A stretch of 64,000 nt of DNA from Wurfbainia villosa (lineage: Eukaryota > Streptophyta > Magnoliopsida > Zingiberales > Zingiberaceae): NCBI GenBank assembly GCA_025175895.1, contig JAKLTH010000238.1, positions 2,852,001-2,916,000 on the forward strand. The letters run 5' to 3'. The notes under the pieces were generated by a model. It searched no databases and had not been told where the DNA came from. It saw nothing but the letters and a program-made list of their open reading frames with translations. Position numbers and translations under genes: made by a program. Shown piece by piece: positions 46,701-58,425 of the stretch. Position 1 is the first letter of the stretch; every line of letters begins with the position of its first letter.

Positions 46701-46851
46701 TTCAGGGTGGAGCCTGGGTCGCAAGGAGCGATAGTAGTAGGACAAAACCATCCGACTCGTAAAGGTTGGATGACAGCATCATACCGATGAGGAGGCTATG
46801 TGAAAGCTAGAAGATACTATCCGAACTCAATACCCTCATCTGTTCACTTGA
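43791..46851 (+). pseudogene. pol: Element G pol: protease region, RT, RNase H, integrase, chromodomain-like tail, decayed
   Basis: RT is recognisable at 44587-44717 (CIDYR...NEYPSLWIDDLLRSAKDTYEYSRVGLRLEY). An RNase H-like trace (DASFQG type) lies near 45205-45260. The integrase zinc-binding part lies at about 45590-45720 (HH, then CLVC). The integrase core is at about 45789-46330 (WEHITIDFV, KGHDVIWVIMDQLTESVNFLP, LSTISDRDP, PFEALYGR). The C-terminal tail is at about 46590-46851 (VFHVSMLRKYVP, LEDTIRTQYPHLFT), where chromoviruses carry a chromodomain. Many stops and frameshifts occur throughout. The region before RT probably held the protease, but I cannot see its active site. Confidence 0.85.
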
Positions 46852-46935
46852 GGAATGTATGTAGTCCTTTCGGAAACTTGCTTAAAGTAAATTTTTTTGC
46901 ATGTTAGTATGAAATTTGGGGACCAAATTTTTATA

Positions 46936-46947
46936 AGTGGGGAAAAA
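46936..46947 (+). other. Element G polypurine tract
   Basis: AGTGGGGAAAAA directly before the 3' LTR start TGTAAAATACC. Confidence 0.85.
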
Positions 46948-48412
46948 TGTAAAATACCGGAAAAAAATAAAATAAAAATAAAAAAATAATGCTTGTTAAT
47001 TAGGTAAATACCCTATGGAATTTTTCAGGAATTTTTAGAAATTTTTATGGATTTAAACGGAAGTTTTATGGATATTTGATGGGATAAAGCGGAGAGGCTT
47101 TTATAAAGCCCATTTAGACTATCTGCTAGGAATTAATAGATTTAATTAAAATGTTTATTTCCTTCCATTTTCCCTCATTTTCGATCGCAACCCCTCTTCT
47201 CCTCTTATTTCCCGATCGCGCCGATTCCTTTCTCCGGTCGATCCCTATTTCTCCCAAATTTCCATCTCCCACCGACCAATCCCTCTTCTCCTCCTCTCCG
47301 ACGCAAAGCCCTTCTTCCCGCTCATCGACCACTGCGGACCCTCCAGCCGGCGCGATCGTGGTGCTCGAACTCAAATCATCACCGCCGTTGTTCCTTCTTG
47401 CCGAGAACTCTCTGCTAATTCTCCTCCTTCCTTGATCGGCGGCTCTCTCCATTCGACTCCGCTGATCTCCTTGGTGAGAAAGCAGTGTCGACCGATCGAC
47501 GCTAGGTGCCTATGTCGGCGGTTGCCTACCCTCACTCGATCCCTATTTCTCGGATCTCCACCTCCAGCCATCGTCAGCCGCCAACCAGCTCCTCCGGTCT
47601 CCCTAATCAGCCTGTACGTGACCACAAAGACACCTCACATCGCCAACACCAAATGATTGACGAGTAGTGTCCGGTGATCCTCCTTCTCCATAGCATTTTA
47701 GAGTTGGATCTCTGTCACGTGTTCCATTGGAGCAGATGAATTGTGGGAGGTATCAGTTGATTATTTTGGTTTGATTTTATTTGATGGTTGTGATAATTTA
47801 GCAATCTGTGGTTGTAGCTCCGATTTGTTGGATTTCTTCTTGTTGATAAGCTGCGAACTTAAAAGCTTGGGTTGATGAGTTGGTAATCGGTTTTGGCTAT
47901 ACACCTGCTGTGGATGATTGGAACAAGGCTAGGTAAATGTAGATCTTGGTATTCTAGAATATGAGATTTGATTTATAGTGTGTTTAATATTGGGAAAATT
48001 GTACAACTGCAATTAGGTGAAGAGGGTGATCCGAGGAGGGTGATTCTCACATACGATTTGAGTAAATACAAATCTAATATTCTATACTTGGTGTAGGAAG
48101 TGGTGTGGATGGTACAAGCTCGGTAAGTTCATATTTGATATCATATGGTTGTGTAATATTCTTACCGTTAGTTGTTGTGGATGTGAATATTAAAGGTCCA
48201 TGAACAAGGGGTTAATTCTTTGGTTGAATGTTTGAGTTGATATTCTGTTATTGGATCAGGAGGCTACAATGGTGAAATTTGGAGTAGATGGCAACTATGG
48301 TTGAATCCATCTAGTCATTATAGATTCTTTGCAAAGGAAGTTAAGCTAGGATTTGATTGAGGCAGAGTTCGCAGACGTGAAGACAATTGGTGTCAACATA
48401 TCAGGTGGGTAA
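46948..48412 (+). repeat. Element G 3' LTR, left part
   Basis: Aligns with 38639-40089. It is interrupted at TSD GGTAA (48408-48412) by element C. A stretch of about 15 bases near 48030 (GGTGATCCGAGGAGG) is extra compared with the 5' LTR. Confidence 0.92.
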
Positions 48413-49623
48413 TGTTAGGGCAATCTCTTGCCATGATAGGGTTTTGATGTGTGTGGTAAAGGGTTTAAGTTAGTTGGTTATGTTGATTTGATATGTGCGT
48501 TGAAGTCGTGCAGGACTTAGTAATTCGCACATGGAGCCGTGGCGAGTTTCACAACTCATCACTCGGGCCTTGAGTCGGTGAAGGATTGCTTTGCGGAAGC
48601 CGTGTGCTTGGAGCATCCGAGGGACCGCCGGACGAGAAGCTTGGAGTGAAGCCGGAGGAAGTAGACTTCCAGGCAAGAGACGCGAAGGAGCATTGCAGAG
48701 CCGTGCGCCTGATGCTGCCGAGGGACGTGGCCGCGAACGAAGAGAACTTCGAAGGCGAGGGACTCCGAGGGATGAGATTGAGTGATTGTAACCCGGGAAG
48801 GGGTAGCTCTTAGGTGAAACTTGGCCATTTGGCCAAGTGTCGTTTTTTCGACACGTCGCCATGTAATGGCTGATCGCTTCGAGTCGATGGGTCGATCGAG
48901 TATAAGACCGATTGAGTGCTTAGTCATTGCCGCCAGATCGGTCGATTGATGTCGACAACGATCGCGACCATGGGCTATGGATCGGTCATGATGCGGCATC
49001 GCGGACACAGAATGGAGTCGACTCGACTGCGCACTCGACTGATCGAGCATCAGTCGACTGATGGTCATATCAGTCGACTGATGCCAATACCGTTGGATGA
49101 GATCCAACGTGGAAAGCGATCGTTATTGGGCAACGGCTACGGGATCAGTCGACTGATCGAGGGCATCAGTCGACTGCTCCTGTGTCAACGGGAAGAAACC
49201 CTCTTCCTCTATAAAAAGGAAGGGGGTAGGGCTTTGGGAGGTTAATGCTTAAGCTCTAAACTTCTCCCAAAGTGCCATACACGATTCCCTACTCTTCTTA
49301 CTTGCTTTTACTTCAATCCTATTGTAAGAAGAGTGATCTTGGTTGTAAAGGTTACCTCCACCTAGCTTGGTGCAAAGGAGAGACCATTAGTGGATTGGTT
49401 TTGGCGGAGTGATTCACCGAGGACGAATCGGGGACCGTGGATTAGCGGCGTAGCCGTGAACCACGTTACACCATCTTGTTAGCGTTTGATTTCTTATATT
49501 TCTATTTGCTTGTCTTGCTTTATTATTTCCGTTGCGCTAATCTCCTTGTAGAGGAGCAAATATCGACATCCAACGAAAGAAGGCTATTCACCCCCCTCTA
49601 GCCGGCCATCCGATCTCCTAACA
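48413..49623 (+). repeat. Element C 5' LTR (1211 bp)
   Basis: TGTTAGGG...CTCCTAACA. Four exact palindromes lie between 49049 and 49171. The TATA box TATAAAAA at 49210-49217 lies between the complementary arms CTTCCT and AGGAAG. The block at about 48850-49005 is unlike the partner LTR. Confidence 0.94.
49199..49226 (+). promoter_or_regulatory. Element C TATA box within an inverted repeat
   Basis: The stem has 10 pairs with one G-T pair (49199-49208 against 49217-49226) and an 8-base loop that contains most of the TATA box. Confidence 0.65.
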
Positions 49624-49625
49624 AG

Positions 49626-49637
49626 TGGTATCAGAGC
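49626..49637 (+). other. Element C primer binding site
   Basis: TGGTATCAGAGC, two bases after the 5' LTR; tRNA-iMet type. Confidence 0.93.
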
Positions 49638-49688
49638 GAGGTTGCTTGTCACCGGACTAACCGCCGTAACAAGCACTTCAACAAGTAA

Positions 49689-51115
49689 ATGGCCGACTCC
49701 AACATCCGAGGCCAAGCTAGCAAGGAGAGACCTCCTCCGCTCCCAACTATCCAATATAAAACTAGAAAAGGGAGAAAAGGTAACCTCACTACACTCTAGG
49801 TTTAAAGAAATTTTAATTGGGCTAACAAGTGTAGGTGAGAAGCTATCAACCGGGACATGCTCATGAAGGCTATAGATGCCTTTCCCCGGTCCTCAAAGTG
49901 GAGCTCCATGGTGGACTCCTTCTACATGTCCAAGAACCTAGAAGTGAGTACCTTGGAGGAGTTCTTCTCAACAATGAAGCTCCACGAAATGAGGCTTGAA
50001 GGAATCCAAGAGGAGTCAAGTATCAAGCCATCAAGAGGAGTAGCCCTAGTAGCAAACAAAGGGAAGAAGAAGAAGATAGAGACCTCCTCCTCCTCCGACG
50101 AAGCATCCTCATCCTCCTCCATGGATAGCACCGAAGAAGCATATATGGTAAGGAGGGTAAGACGTGCTTTAAAGGTTTTAGATTTAACAAATCATATGAT
50201 AGGAATAGGAGACCAAGGGGGAAAGTCATATGCTACAATTGCCAAGGAGAAGGACACATAAGGGATAATTGTCCCCTCCTAAACAAGAGCAAGGAAGAAA
50301 GGAAGAAGAAAGAAGAAAAGAAGAAGAAGAAGGGAAGTAAAAAGAAGGAAGAGGAGAAGAAGGCCAAGGAAAAGGGAAAGGCCATGGCACTCAAAGCCAA
50401 GACATGGGATGACCTTGCTTCTTCCTCCTCATCCGAAGAAGAAGAACATGTCTACTCCAACCTAGCACTAATGGCTCTTCATGACTCGGATTGCTCCTCC
50501 TCCTCCTCAAATGAAGATTCAAGCTCAAGTGGAGAGAGCTCAAGTCAAGGGGGAGCTTCTACATCCTTCTCATCCGAAGAAGAAGAAGAGGATATGGAAA
50601 CTATGGTAACGAATGCCTCTCCTAAGAAAATAGTTTCCATAATTTCTAGTTTAACTAACGACTTATTTGGAATGAAAAAGAAAAATAAAAGCATGCTTAA
50701 TCAAATTAAAGCATTGGAAAATAAGCTAGAAAATGCATGCTTAAATGATAATATTTCTTCTAGCTTAAATGATGCATGCTCACATGATCTTTATGTGCCA
50801 TTAGATGTTAGTGATGCATGCATAGAAGAAAATAGGGCATTAAGGGAAAAGGTAGATTATTTAACAAAAGCCCTAGAAAAATTCACTATAGGCTCCAACA
50901 CTTTGAATATGATCATAGGGAGCCAAAGGGCAAGCTTTAACAAAAAAGGCCTAGGATATAAGGAAAAGAAAAATGAAAAGGCCTATAAATTCCTAATAGC
51001 TAGGGGACAAGATAAGAAGAAGGTAATAGCTAGGAAATGGATCCCCAAGGAATATCTTGTGAACCCAATAGGAAAGAACTTATTTTGGGTTCCAAAATCC
51101 ATCCTTAAGGGTTAG
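49689..51115 (+). pseudogene. gag: Ty1/copia-type gag of element C, deleted and frameshifted
   Basis: The ATG at 49689 opens like A's Gag, but after six codons about 300 bases are missing (equal to A residues 7-107) and the frame is lost. The capsid-like part reads from SEAKLARRDLL (about 49705) to a 1-base loss near 49845, then 49857-50165. A second frameshift lies just before the CCHC region (about 50165-50265), which is still visible as CYNCQGEGHIRDNC. The last 240 codons (50384-51115) read cleanly to WVPKSILKG. It cannot make Gag. Confidence 0.92.
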
Positions 51116-52403
51116 GATAACCCTAGGGTAGTCAACCATATGGACTTGACCTATATCATATTGTGGTTGACTTAGGATGGCGGGACAACATTTTTAAATA
51201 GTGTTGGGTGATGATAACGTGCCCATAAATAGATAATAATGCTTAAATCATGATGATTAATGTAATTCCTATGTATGGTTGCAATCATGATTTACAATTT
51301 TGAAATTTTGGCACTTTATCATGAGAAATAGGTTTAAATCATGCTTTAAGTGATACTTTGCTTATTATCATCATAAAATACCTAATGCATGATTATAATT
51401 TGATGAACACATGTATTTCATGGTCATAATGTGAAATTAAATCATATATGTCATTATGATCATGTAGGTTGTCAGGTTGATACTTAACCATGATAGAATT
51501 GCATGAATATATTGGTTAAGTATATACAAATACCCCCTAGGATGCATCTCACACTCACAATAGGCTACCTTGATTGAAAACTTAGCAAGAGTGAGATGTT
51601 ATGATGATACAAATGTCCACTAATGCCTATGGCATTTAGATGGTCATTTAATGTATCAAAATAGCAATAATAGACCAATCATGGGGAAGGCTTATGTTTA
51701 ATTCATAGACATATTGCCCAAAGATCATGGTTGGATATTTCATATGTTTTGAAACCAATTTCTTACTTTAAAATCCATGTATTCATGTTTTGAAACAATT
51801 GGAACCAAAACTAGGTGTTAAAATGGATACTCTCTTGATCAAAAACCTAGTGCTTTTTAAACCTTTTGGATTTTTGGCAAATCTCAGAAAATATAATGAT
51901 TTTTCATGTAAAACTATTTTTCATTCATAGATATATTTAAAAGAAATATGTTCCCCAAATTTCATGATTTTTCGAATTTTCTGGAATTTTTAACGCATTT
52001 CTGAAATTCGGTCTGAAAATCAGAAAATTCTGAAATACACGTGCCAGTCAACTGGTATCTGAACCAGTCAACTGATGGCCTGAAAATCAGACTAGTTGAG
52101 GCCGAATTTAGGTTTTAAAAAAAATTTTGGTATTTTTCTCCTATTAAACTTGATGCCATAAGTTTATAACTTAGTGTTAATCTTTTTGATGGTGTCAAAG
52201 GGGGAGAAATAATTATGTTTAAGTAAAATGTGATAGGGGGAGAAATTGTTAAAATGTGATAAGGGGGAGAAAATTTGTATAAGGAGTTTCATGGATTAAG
52301 GGGGAGTTGCATGTTGCTATATCATGTTTATGTTTACATGCTTTCTTACCTTAGAAATTTTTTTATCAAATGTTTACCTAACTTAAACGGATTGCAACAT
52401 ATC
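51116..52403 (+). other. Element C non-coding region between gag and PPT
   Basis: AT-rich, without genes. Purine tracts AAGGGGGAGAAA or like at about 52198, 52235, 52262 and 52298 precede the true PPT. Two decayed palindromes (CAGTCAACTG) lie at about 52046-52075. Confidence 0.75.
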
Positions 52404-52417
52404 AAAAAGGGGGAGAT
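52404..52417 (+). other. Element C polypurine tract
   Basis: AAAAAGGGGGAGAT directly before TGTTAGGG. Confidence 0.92.
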
Positions 52418-53614
52418 TGTTAGGGCAATCTCTTGCCATGATAGGGTTTTGATGTGTGTGGCAAAGGGTTTAAGTTAGTTGGTTTGATTTGATATGTGCG
52501 TTGAAGTCATGACGGACTTAGTAATTCGCACATGGAGCCGTGGCGAGTTTCACAACTCATCACTCGGGCCTTGAGTCGGTGAAGGATTGCTTTGCGGAAG
52601 TCGTGCGCTTGGAGCATCCAAGGGACCGCCGGACAAGAAGCTTGGAGTGAAGCCGGAGGAAGTAGACTTCGAGGCAAGAGACACGAAGGAGCATTGCAGA
52701 GCCGTGCGCCTGATGCTGCCGAGGGACGTGGCCGCGAACAAAGAGAACTTCGAAGGCGAGGACTCCGAGGGATGAGAGTGAGCGATTGTAACCCGGGAAG
52801 GGGTAGCTCTTAGGTGAAACTTGGCCATTTGGCCAAGTATCGGATTTTCAGACACGATCTTGCCATGTAATGGCGATCAATCGATGGGTCGATCGGTGGT
52901 ATAAGACGATTGAGTGCTGATCGATTGCGGGGTAGCGATCGGTGATGATCGATGTGATCGACTTCCATGGTGTGATCGATAGCGTGCGCACGCGGACACA
53001 GAATGGAGTCGACTCGACTGCGCACTCGACTGATCGAGCATCAGTCGACTGATGGTCATATCAGTCGACTGATGCCAATACCGTTGGATGGGATCCAACA
53101 TGGAAAGCGGTCGTTATTGGGCAATGGCTACGGGATCAGTCGACTGATCGAGGGCATCAGTCGACTGCTCCTGTGTCAACGGGAAGAAACCCTCTTCCTC
53201 TATAAAAAGGAAGGGGGTAGGGCTTTGGGAGGTTAATGCTTAAGCTCTAAACTTCTCCCAAAGTGCCATACACGATTCCCTACTCTTCTTACTTGCTTTT
53301 ACTTCAATCCTATTGTAAGAAGAGTGATCTTGGTTGTAAAGGTTACCTCCACCTAGCTTGGTGCAAAGGAGAGACCATTAGTGGATTGGTTTTGGCGGAG
53401 TGATTCACCGAGGACGAATCGGGGACCGTGGATTAGCGGCGTAGCCGTGAACCACGTTACACCATCTTGTTAGCATTTGATTTCTTGTATTTCTATTTAC
53501 TTGTCTTGCTTTATTGTTTCCGTTGCGCTAATCTCCTTGTAGAGGAGCAAATATCGACATCCAACGAAAGAAGGCTATTCACCCCCCTCTAGTCGGCCAT
53601 CCAATCTCCTAACA
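52418..53614 (+). repeat. Element C 3' LTR (1197 bp)
   Basis: Partner of 48413-49623. Four exact palindromes lie between about 53040 and 53167, and the TATA box at 53211-53218. Confidence 0.94.
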
Positions 53615-53619
53615 GGTAA

Positions 53620-55686
53620 TTCCTACCCTGGTCAGGTAATTTTAATGCATACAGATTTAGATGCATGATCATCTTATATGATCATGTTACCTTGACTCTG
53701 TTCTTATTTACTCTTGCGCTTGATACTTTACCTTTGGCTGTTAACTCCATTGCTGCTATCATATTTGATTTTATCATGATTAGGAGTTATATATATAGGT
53801 GATGTAAGTAACCAATAATTTGTTTAGTTAAGTGCAAATAGTAAAGTTCGGATGACAACCTAACTGTAAATTGGGCAAAAAGATCATCCGTAGGTATATA
53901 ATGTCTTGAACCTAGGGTTAATTCTAGTACCCTTAGGTTGCATGTTTACCACCGACCATGTATTGTGTAAATGGTCAGGTGAATGATATTTAGTGTGTCG
54001 CTACGGACCAATGGTCCTAGCTTGATATAATCAGTTTGAGTACGACTCTCTACAGGATAGAGAGTGCGTTGATCAGTAAGTACGACTCTCTATAGGATAG
54101 AGAGTGCATCGATCAGATGAGTATGACTCTCTACAGGATAGAGAGTGCATCCATCAGTTGAGTACGACTCTCTACAGGATAGAGAGTGCGTCGATTAGAT
54201 TGGTATGACTCTCTATAGGATAGAGAGTGTTATGATCAGTTGAGTATGACTCTCTACAAGATAGAGAGTGCATTGATCTGATTAGTATGACTCTCTATAG
54301 AATAGAGAGTCTGTGGTGGATGTCTGTATGTGGGACATTGCATTCATGTCATTTGCATGCACACTGGCGACGTGGTCTCCCTTGTGGTTGAGAGGGTCGT
54401 CAGTCATCTTGCCTCCACGGTTACTCATAGGAGGAGTAACTGGTTTGAGGGCAGAGCATTATGGTGCCGCACTCTACCACTATAGACGGTGGTAGTGGGA
54501 TTTGCGTGTCATAGTCCTGCGTGTGTGGCACTCGACCACTCATGGGTAGTGACTGTCGGAGTGGCCAACAGCAGGGACCCCCATCGTGTAGCTTGCTCTT
54601 CATGCTTATATGCTACTCGATCATACTGCCCACTCGGCCACTCGAGAGTAGTGGTTGGTGTTGAGTTGGGATAGTTGTCATGCTCGAGCCACCGAGGCCA
54701 CACTGGGGTCGTGGTAGCTTTAGGGTGAGCCGACATGACCATGCATGCTGCATTGCCAACTTATGGCATTTTTGCATATTGCCATATATATACATATATG
54801 CATGTATATATATATATGGATGATTGTGATTAGTATACATATATAGATGCAGTCTATATATATATGCTTATTGTGATGCTGCATTTGATTGTACTATGCT
54901 TGTTGCATTTGGTTGTACATCATCTTCATACATGCTACCCACATCGCTTTTACGATCGTGTAGGATACCTGTATAGTTGTTGGATTTTCTATTGCATTCT
55001 TTGACCTATATTTATGTCGTTATATGGTTTAGAGCAGACTTCCTTTATATGTATATATTGTGGATATGTGCTCAGGTTTGATAGGTGTAGCGTAGCAGAC
55101 GTTCAGGTATGTCTGCATTTTATATTGGCTTTTGGTTAGAAGGTATATACATGGATATGTTATCATGCTAGTGATACATGTAGATTTTTCTATCGAAATA
55201 CATGTGATATTGATATATACATGTTTTTCTATTACCTGTTGAGTTTTACTCACCACCACGGACCATGGGTTTTTCTGTCGCCTAGGTAACAAGTAGCCGA
55301 CTTCGTGATGGACTTGGAGCACCGCTGGCTGGCATCGTCTCATCTCAACTCTGACAGTTCGGGTTTTTGGGTTTTTCGTATGTCTTGTTATGTATTCTGA
55401 GTTTTCATGGTGTTATGTGTTATGTAATGTACGCTCATGTTAGTGCGAGTTTTGACGAGATTTTCTTCATGTTCTGATGTTAGTCATACTGGTTTGAATG
55501 GTGTGTTGTTATGGGTATGTCGTTGTATTAGTTTCCGCTTTATTTCGTTATGTTGTTATGTTTTTATTTTTTATATGTTATTGTTATTGTGGGCCTACAG
55601 GCCTTATATTAACATGAGATGTTGCCACATAAAGGGGAGATGTCATTCGTTTGCTTTTCGGCACGGTATACTCTCGGGGTGTGACA
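53620..55686 (+). repeat. Element G 3' LTR, right part
   Basis: Continues from 48412 and aligns with about 40090-42161. It ends CTCTCGGGGTGTGACA. Confidence 0.92.
54038..54310 (+). repeat. Hairpin minisatellite in element G 3' LTR
   Basis: Seven units matching 40508-40780 one for one, with substitutions mostly in loop and spacer positions. Confidence 0.92.
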
Positions 55687-56639
55687 ACAACAATAAGGGT
55701 AGTAGGAGAATGGATCCTTGCTTTTCTACTATGTGAGCCCTTAAGATTATATGTTAATTTCGATATTTGCCTTAAGTGACTATTTATCTGTCTACTTGAA
55801 TTTTAATCTGGGTTTGCTATTTTAGCATTTAAACTTATTGACTATGGATGATTCGGTCTATGAAAAATGACTAGAAAAGCGACTGATTAAAATGAATGGA
55901 TTCGAGCTACAAAGGAAGATTAAATAGATTTATATCTTTTGAGATTTATTCACTGGTCAATCCATTTTTGTTATGTACAAAAATGAATTGTGAATATTAA
56001 AATATGGAACATGCTCTTGACATAATGGTCATTATGAGGGATTAGAGATGTTCATATTGATGTAAATAATTTAATCTGGATAAATAGCAGAACATTGATG
56101 TATTCAGGAGAACAGTTGTGTACCACTTGGAGAACAGTCGTGTGCCACCTAGAGGATGGTTGTGTACCATCGGTATAATGACGTGTGCCACTTGTAAAAT
56201 GGTTATGTTCCATTTAGTGAGCGGCTAAGTAAAGTGTAATAACTTTTTTTAGCATTGATCGCTCAATGAGCATCTCTGTAAAGTATAGCAACTTTCTTAG
56301 TATTGATTGCTCAATATGCTTTAATTGCACGAACCATTTTCTTTAAGTATGAATTCCATGTTGTTTTATTAGTCTTTGTGATTATCTAGTCTTAGTGACT
56401 ATGAATATATATTCTTATTAGTCTATGTGACTATTAATTGTTGATGTAGTGAGTATCACTCCTTGGTTTTAATGTATGAATCATAGTTAAAGTTAGGAAT
56501 TACTTGTGTTCTAATATCAGTGTTAAGTGTGCAGACTTAACAGGAAGTCCTAGTAGGTCATGTTGACCGAATACTAGGCAGTTGACTTGACATATCAGGA
56601 GGACTGAACACCAAGCATGAAATCCAGATGGGTCGTGTG
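55687..56639. other. Spacer between G and J, probably old LTR sequence
   Basis: No gene. Imperfect tandem repeats lie at about 56106-56216 (five units around GTGTGCCACTTG) and 56228-56325 (two units ending TTGATCGCTCAAT). The end (AGGAAGTCCTAGTAGG..., then AATCCAGATGGGTC) looks like the tail of a plant LTR. It may be the copia element interrupted by G, but this is not shown. Confidence 0.4.
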
Positions 56640-57516
56640 TGTCACGCCCCGAGAGCATGCCGAGCCGAAAATCAAACGGACAGTATCTCCCCTGTATGTG
56701 GCAATATTTCGGGTTAATACAAGGCTCGTAGGCCACAACAACAACAAATATATATATATATAAAACAAACCACAACAACATAACAAAACTAACTACAACA
56801 AAGACACAGTGAAAACATGATATAATAACATCCCAACCTACACACATGTATACCGGTATGACTAACACCAGAACATAAAGAAAACCTCGACAAAATTCGA
56901 ATATATAACATAGTACATCATGCAAACTCCAAATACAATACACAACGGACGGAAAGCCCAAAACAAACACGGGAGCCTCGGAGGTGAGATGAGATGTCCG
57001 CCAGCGGTGCTCCAAGCCGTCACGAAGACTTCTACCTGTTACCTGGGCGACAGAAAAACCCAGGGTCCATTGGGGTGGTGAGTAAAACTCAACAGGTAAT
57101 ATAAAACATGTATATATGTAATATCACATGTATTTCAACAACATAATCTAAAGGTACAACAGGTATATCAGCATAGTATATAAATACAAGCATATACCAT
57201 CTAACCAAATGAACAACGTAAAATGCAGACATACCTGAAGTCTGCTACGCTACTCTGATCTAACCAACATATATCCAACATATATATAACAGGAAGAGTA
57301 AGATCAACTCACAATATACTCAAACTACAAGTCAAGGTACCTAATGATCTGTCCAACACGTATACAAATATCTGACACAACCGTATAATAAATACAAGAA
57401 GCATTCATGAATATGATGTACAAACAAGTGCAGCAAGCATAATACAAACAAATGCAACATCACAATAATTATATATATATAGACTGCATCTATATATATA
57501 TATTAATCTCAACCAT

Positions 57517-57518
<2 letters not shown>

Positions 57519-57570
<52 letters not shown>
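57519..57570. repeat. (AT)26 microsatellite
   Basis: An uninterrupted AT run; the matching place in G (near 41278) has a much shorter TA run. Confidence 0.95.
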
Positions 57571-57574
<4 letters not shown>

Positions 57575-58083
57575 GCATATATGTATATATATATGGTAAT
57601 ATGCAAAGCGCCATCAGATACGGCAATGCAGCATGCATGGTCATGCCTGCTCACCCCTACTCGCTACCACGACCCGAGTGTGGCCTAGGTGGCACGACAT
57701 GACAACTATCCCAACTCACACCAACCACTTCTATGGAGTGGCCGAGTGGGCAGTATGATCAAGTAGCATATGAGCGTAAAGAGCTCGCTACACAACGAGG
57801 GTCCCTGCTGCTGGCCACTCCGACTATCACTACCAATGAGTGGTTGAGTACCATGCACCCAAGACAACTGCATGCAACTCTAACTACCACCGTCTATAGT
57901 GGTAGAGTGTGGCACAACAGATGCTCTGTCCTCACACCAGTTACTCCTCGGGGTATAACTTGGGAGGCAAGATGACTGACGACTCTCTCAACCCTAAGGG
58001 AGACTATGTCGTCAGAATGCATGCAAATGACATGAGTATGTTGTCACACGTACAGCCATCAACCACAGGCTCTCTGTTCAGCA

Positions 58084-58425
58084 AAGAGTCGTACCCATCT
58101 GATCAATACACTCTCTAACCTGTAGAGAGTCGTACTCAACTGCTCGATGGACTCTCTATCCTGTAGAGAGTCGTACTCGACAGATCATGACTCTCTCTCC
58201 AATAGAGAGTCGTACTCAACTAATCGATGCACTCTCTATCCTGTAAAGAGTCGTACTCGACTAATCATGACTCTCTCTCTAATAGAGAGTCGTACTCAAC
58301 TAATCGACGCACTCTCTATCCTGTAGAGAGTCGTACTCGACTGATCATAACTCTCTCTCCAATAGAGAGTCGTACTCAACTGATCGGCGCACTCTCTATC
58401 CTGTAGAGAGTCGTACTCGACTAAT
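58084..58425 (-). repeat. Hairpin minisatellite in element J LTR
   Basis: About nine units in reverse orientation of the G minisatellite, ACTCTCTA...TAGAGAGT pairs, alternating between two variants (CTCTATCCTGTAGAGAG and CTCTCCAATAGAGAG). Confidence 0.9.

Larger units (their letters stand above)
48413..53614 (+). mobile_element. Element C: gag-only copia-like retrotransposon (5.2 kb)
   Basis: Complete: 5' LTR 48413-49623, PBS, broken gag, PPT, 3' LTR 52418-53614, with exact TSD GGTAA at 48408-48412 and 53615-53619. The LTRs are almost identical outside one block, suggesting a young insertion, although its gag is badly broken. Confidence 0.96.
38639..55686 (+). mobile_element. Element G: Ty3/gypsy chromovirus with 3.5-kb LTRs, decayed, carrying element C
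   Basis: 5' LTR 38639-42161, internal region 42162-46947, 3' LTR 46948-48412 plus 53620-55686 once element C is removed. PBS and PPT are in place. Pol order (RT, RNase H, integrase, C-terminal chromodomain-like tail) and long LTRs suit the Tekay/Del chromovirus type. Flanking 5-mers GAAAC and ACAAC are not a clean TSD. Confidence 0.9.

Noticed and set aside
57405..57688. Frames across the AT run in the J LTR
   Set aside because: They encode repeated Ile-Tyr from the dinucleotide repeat.
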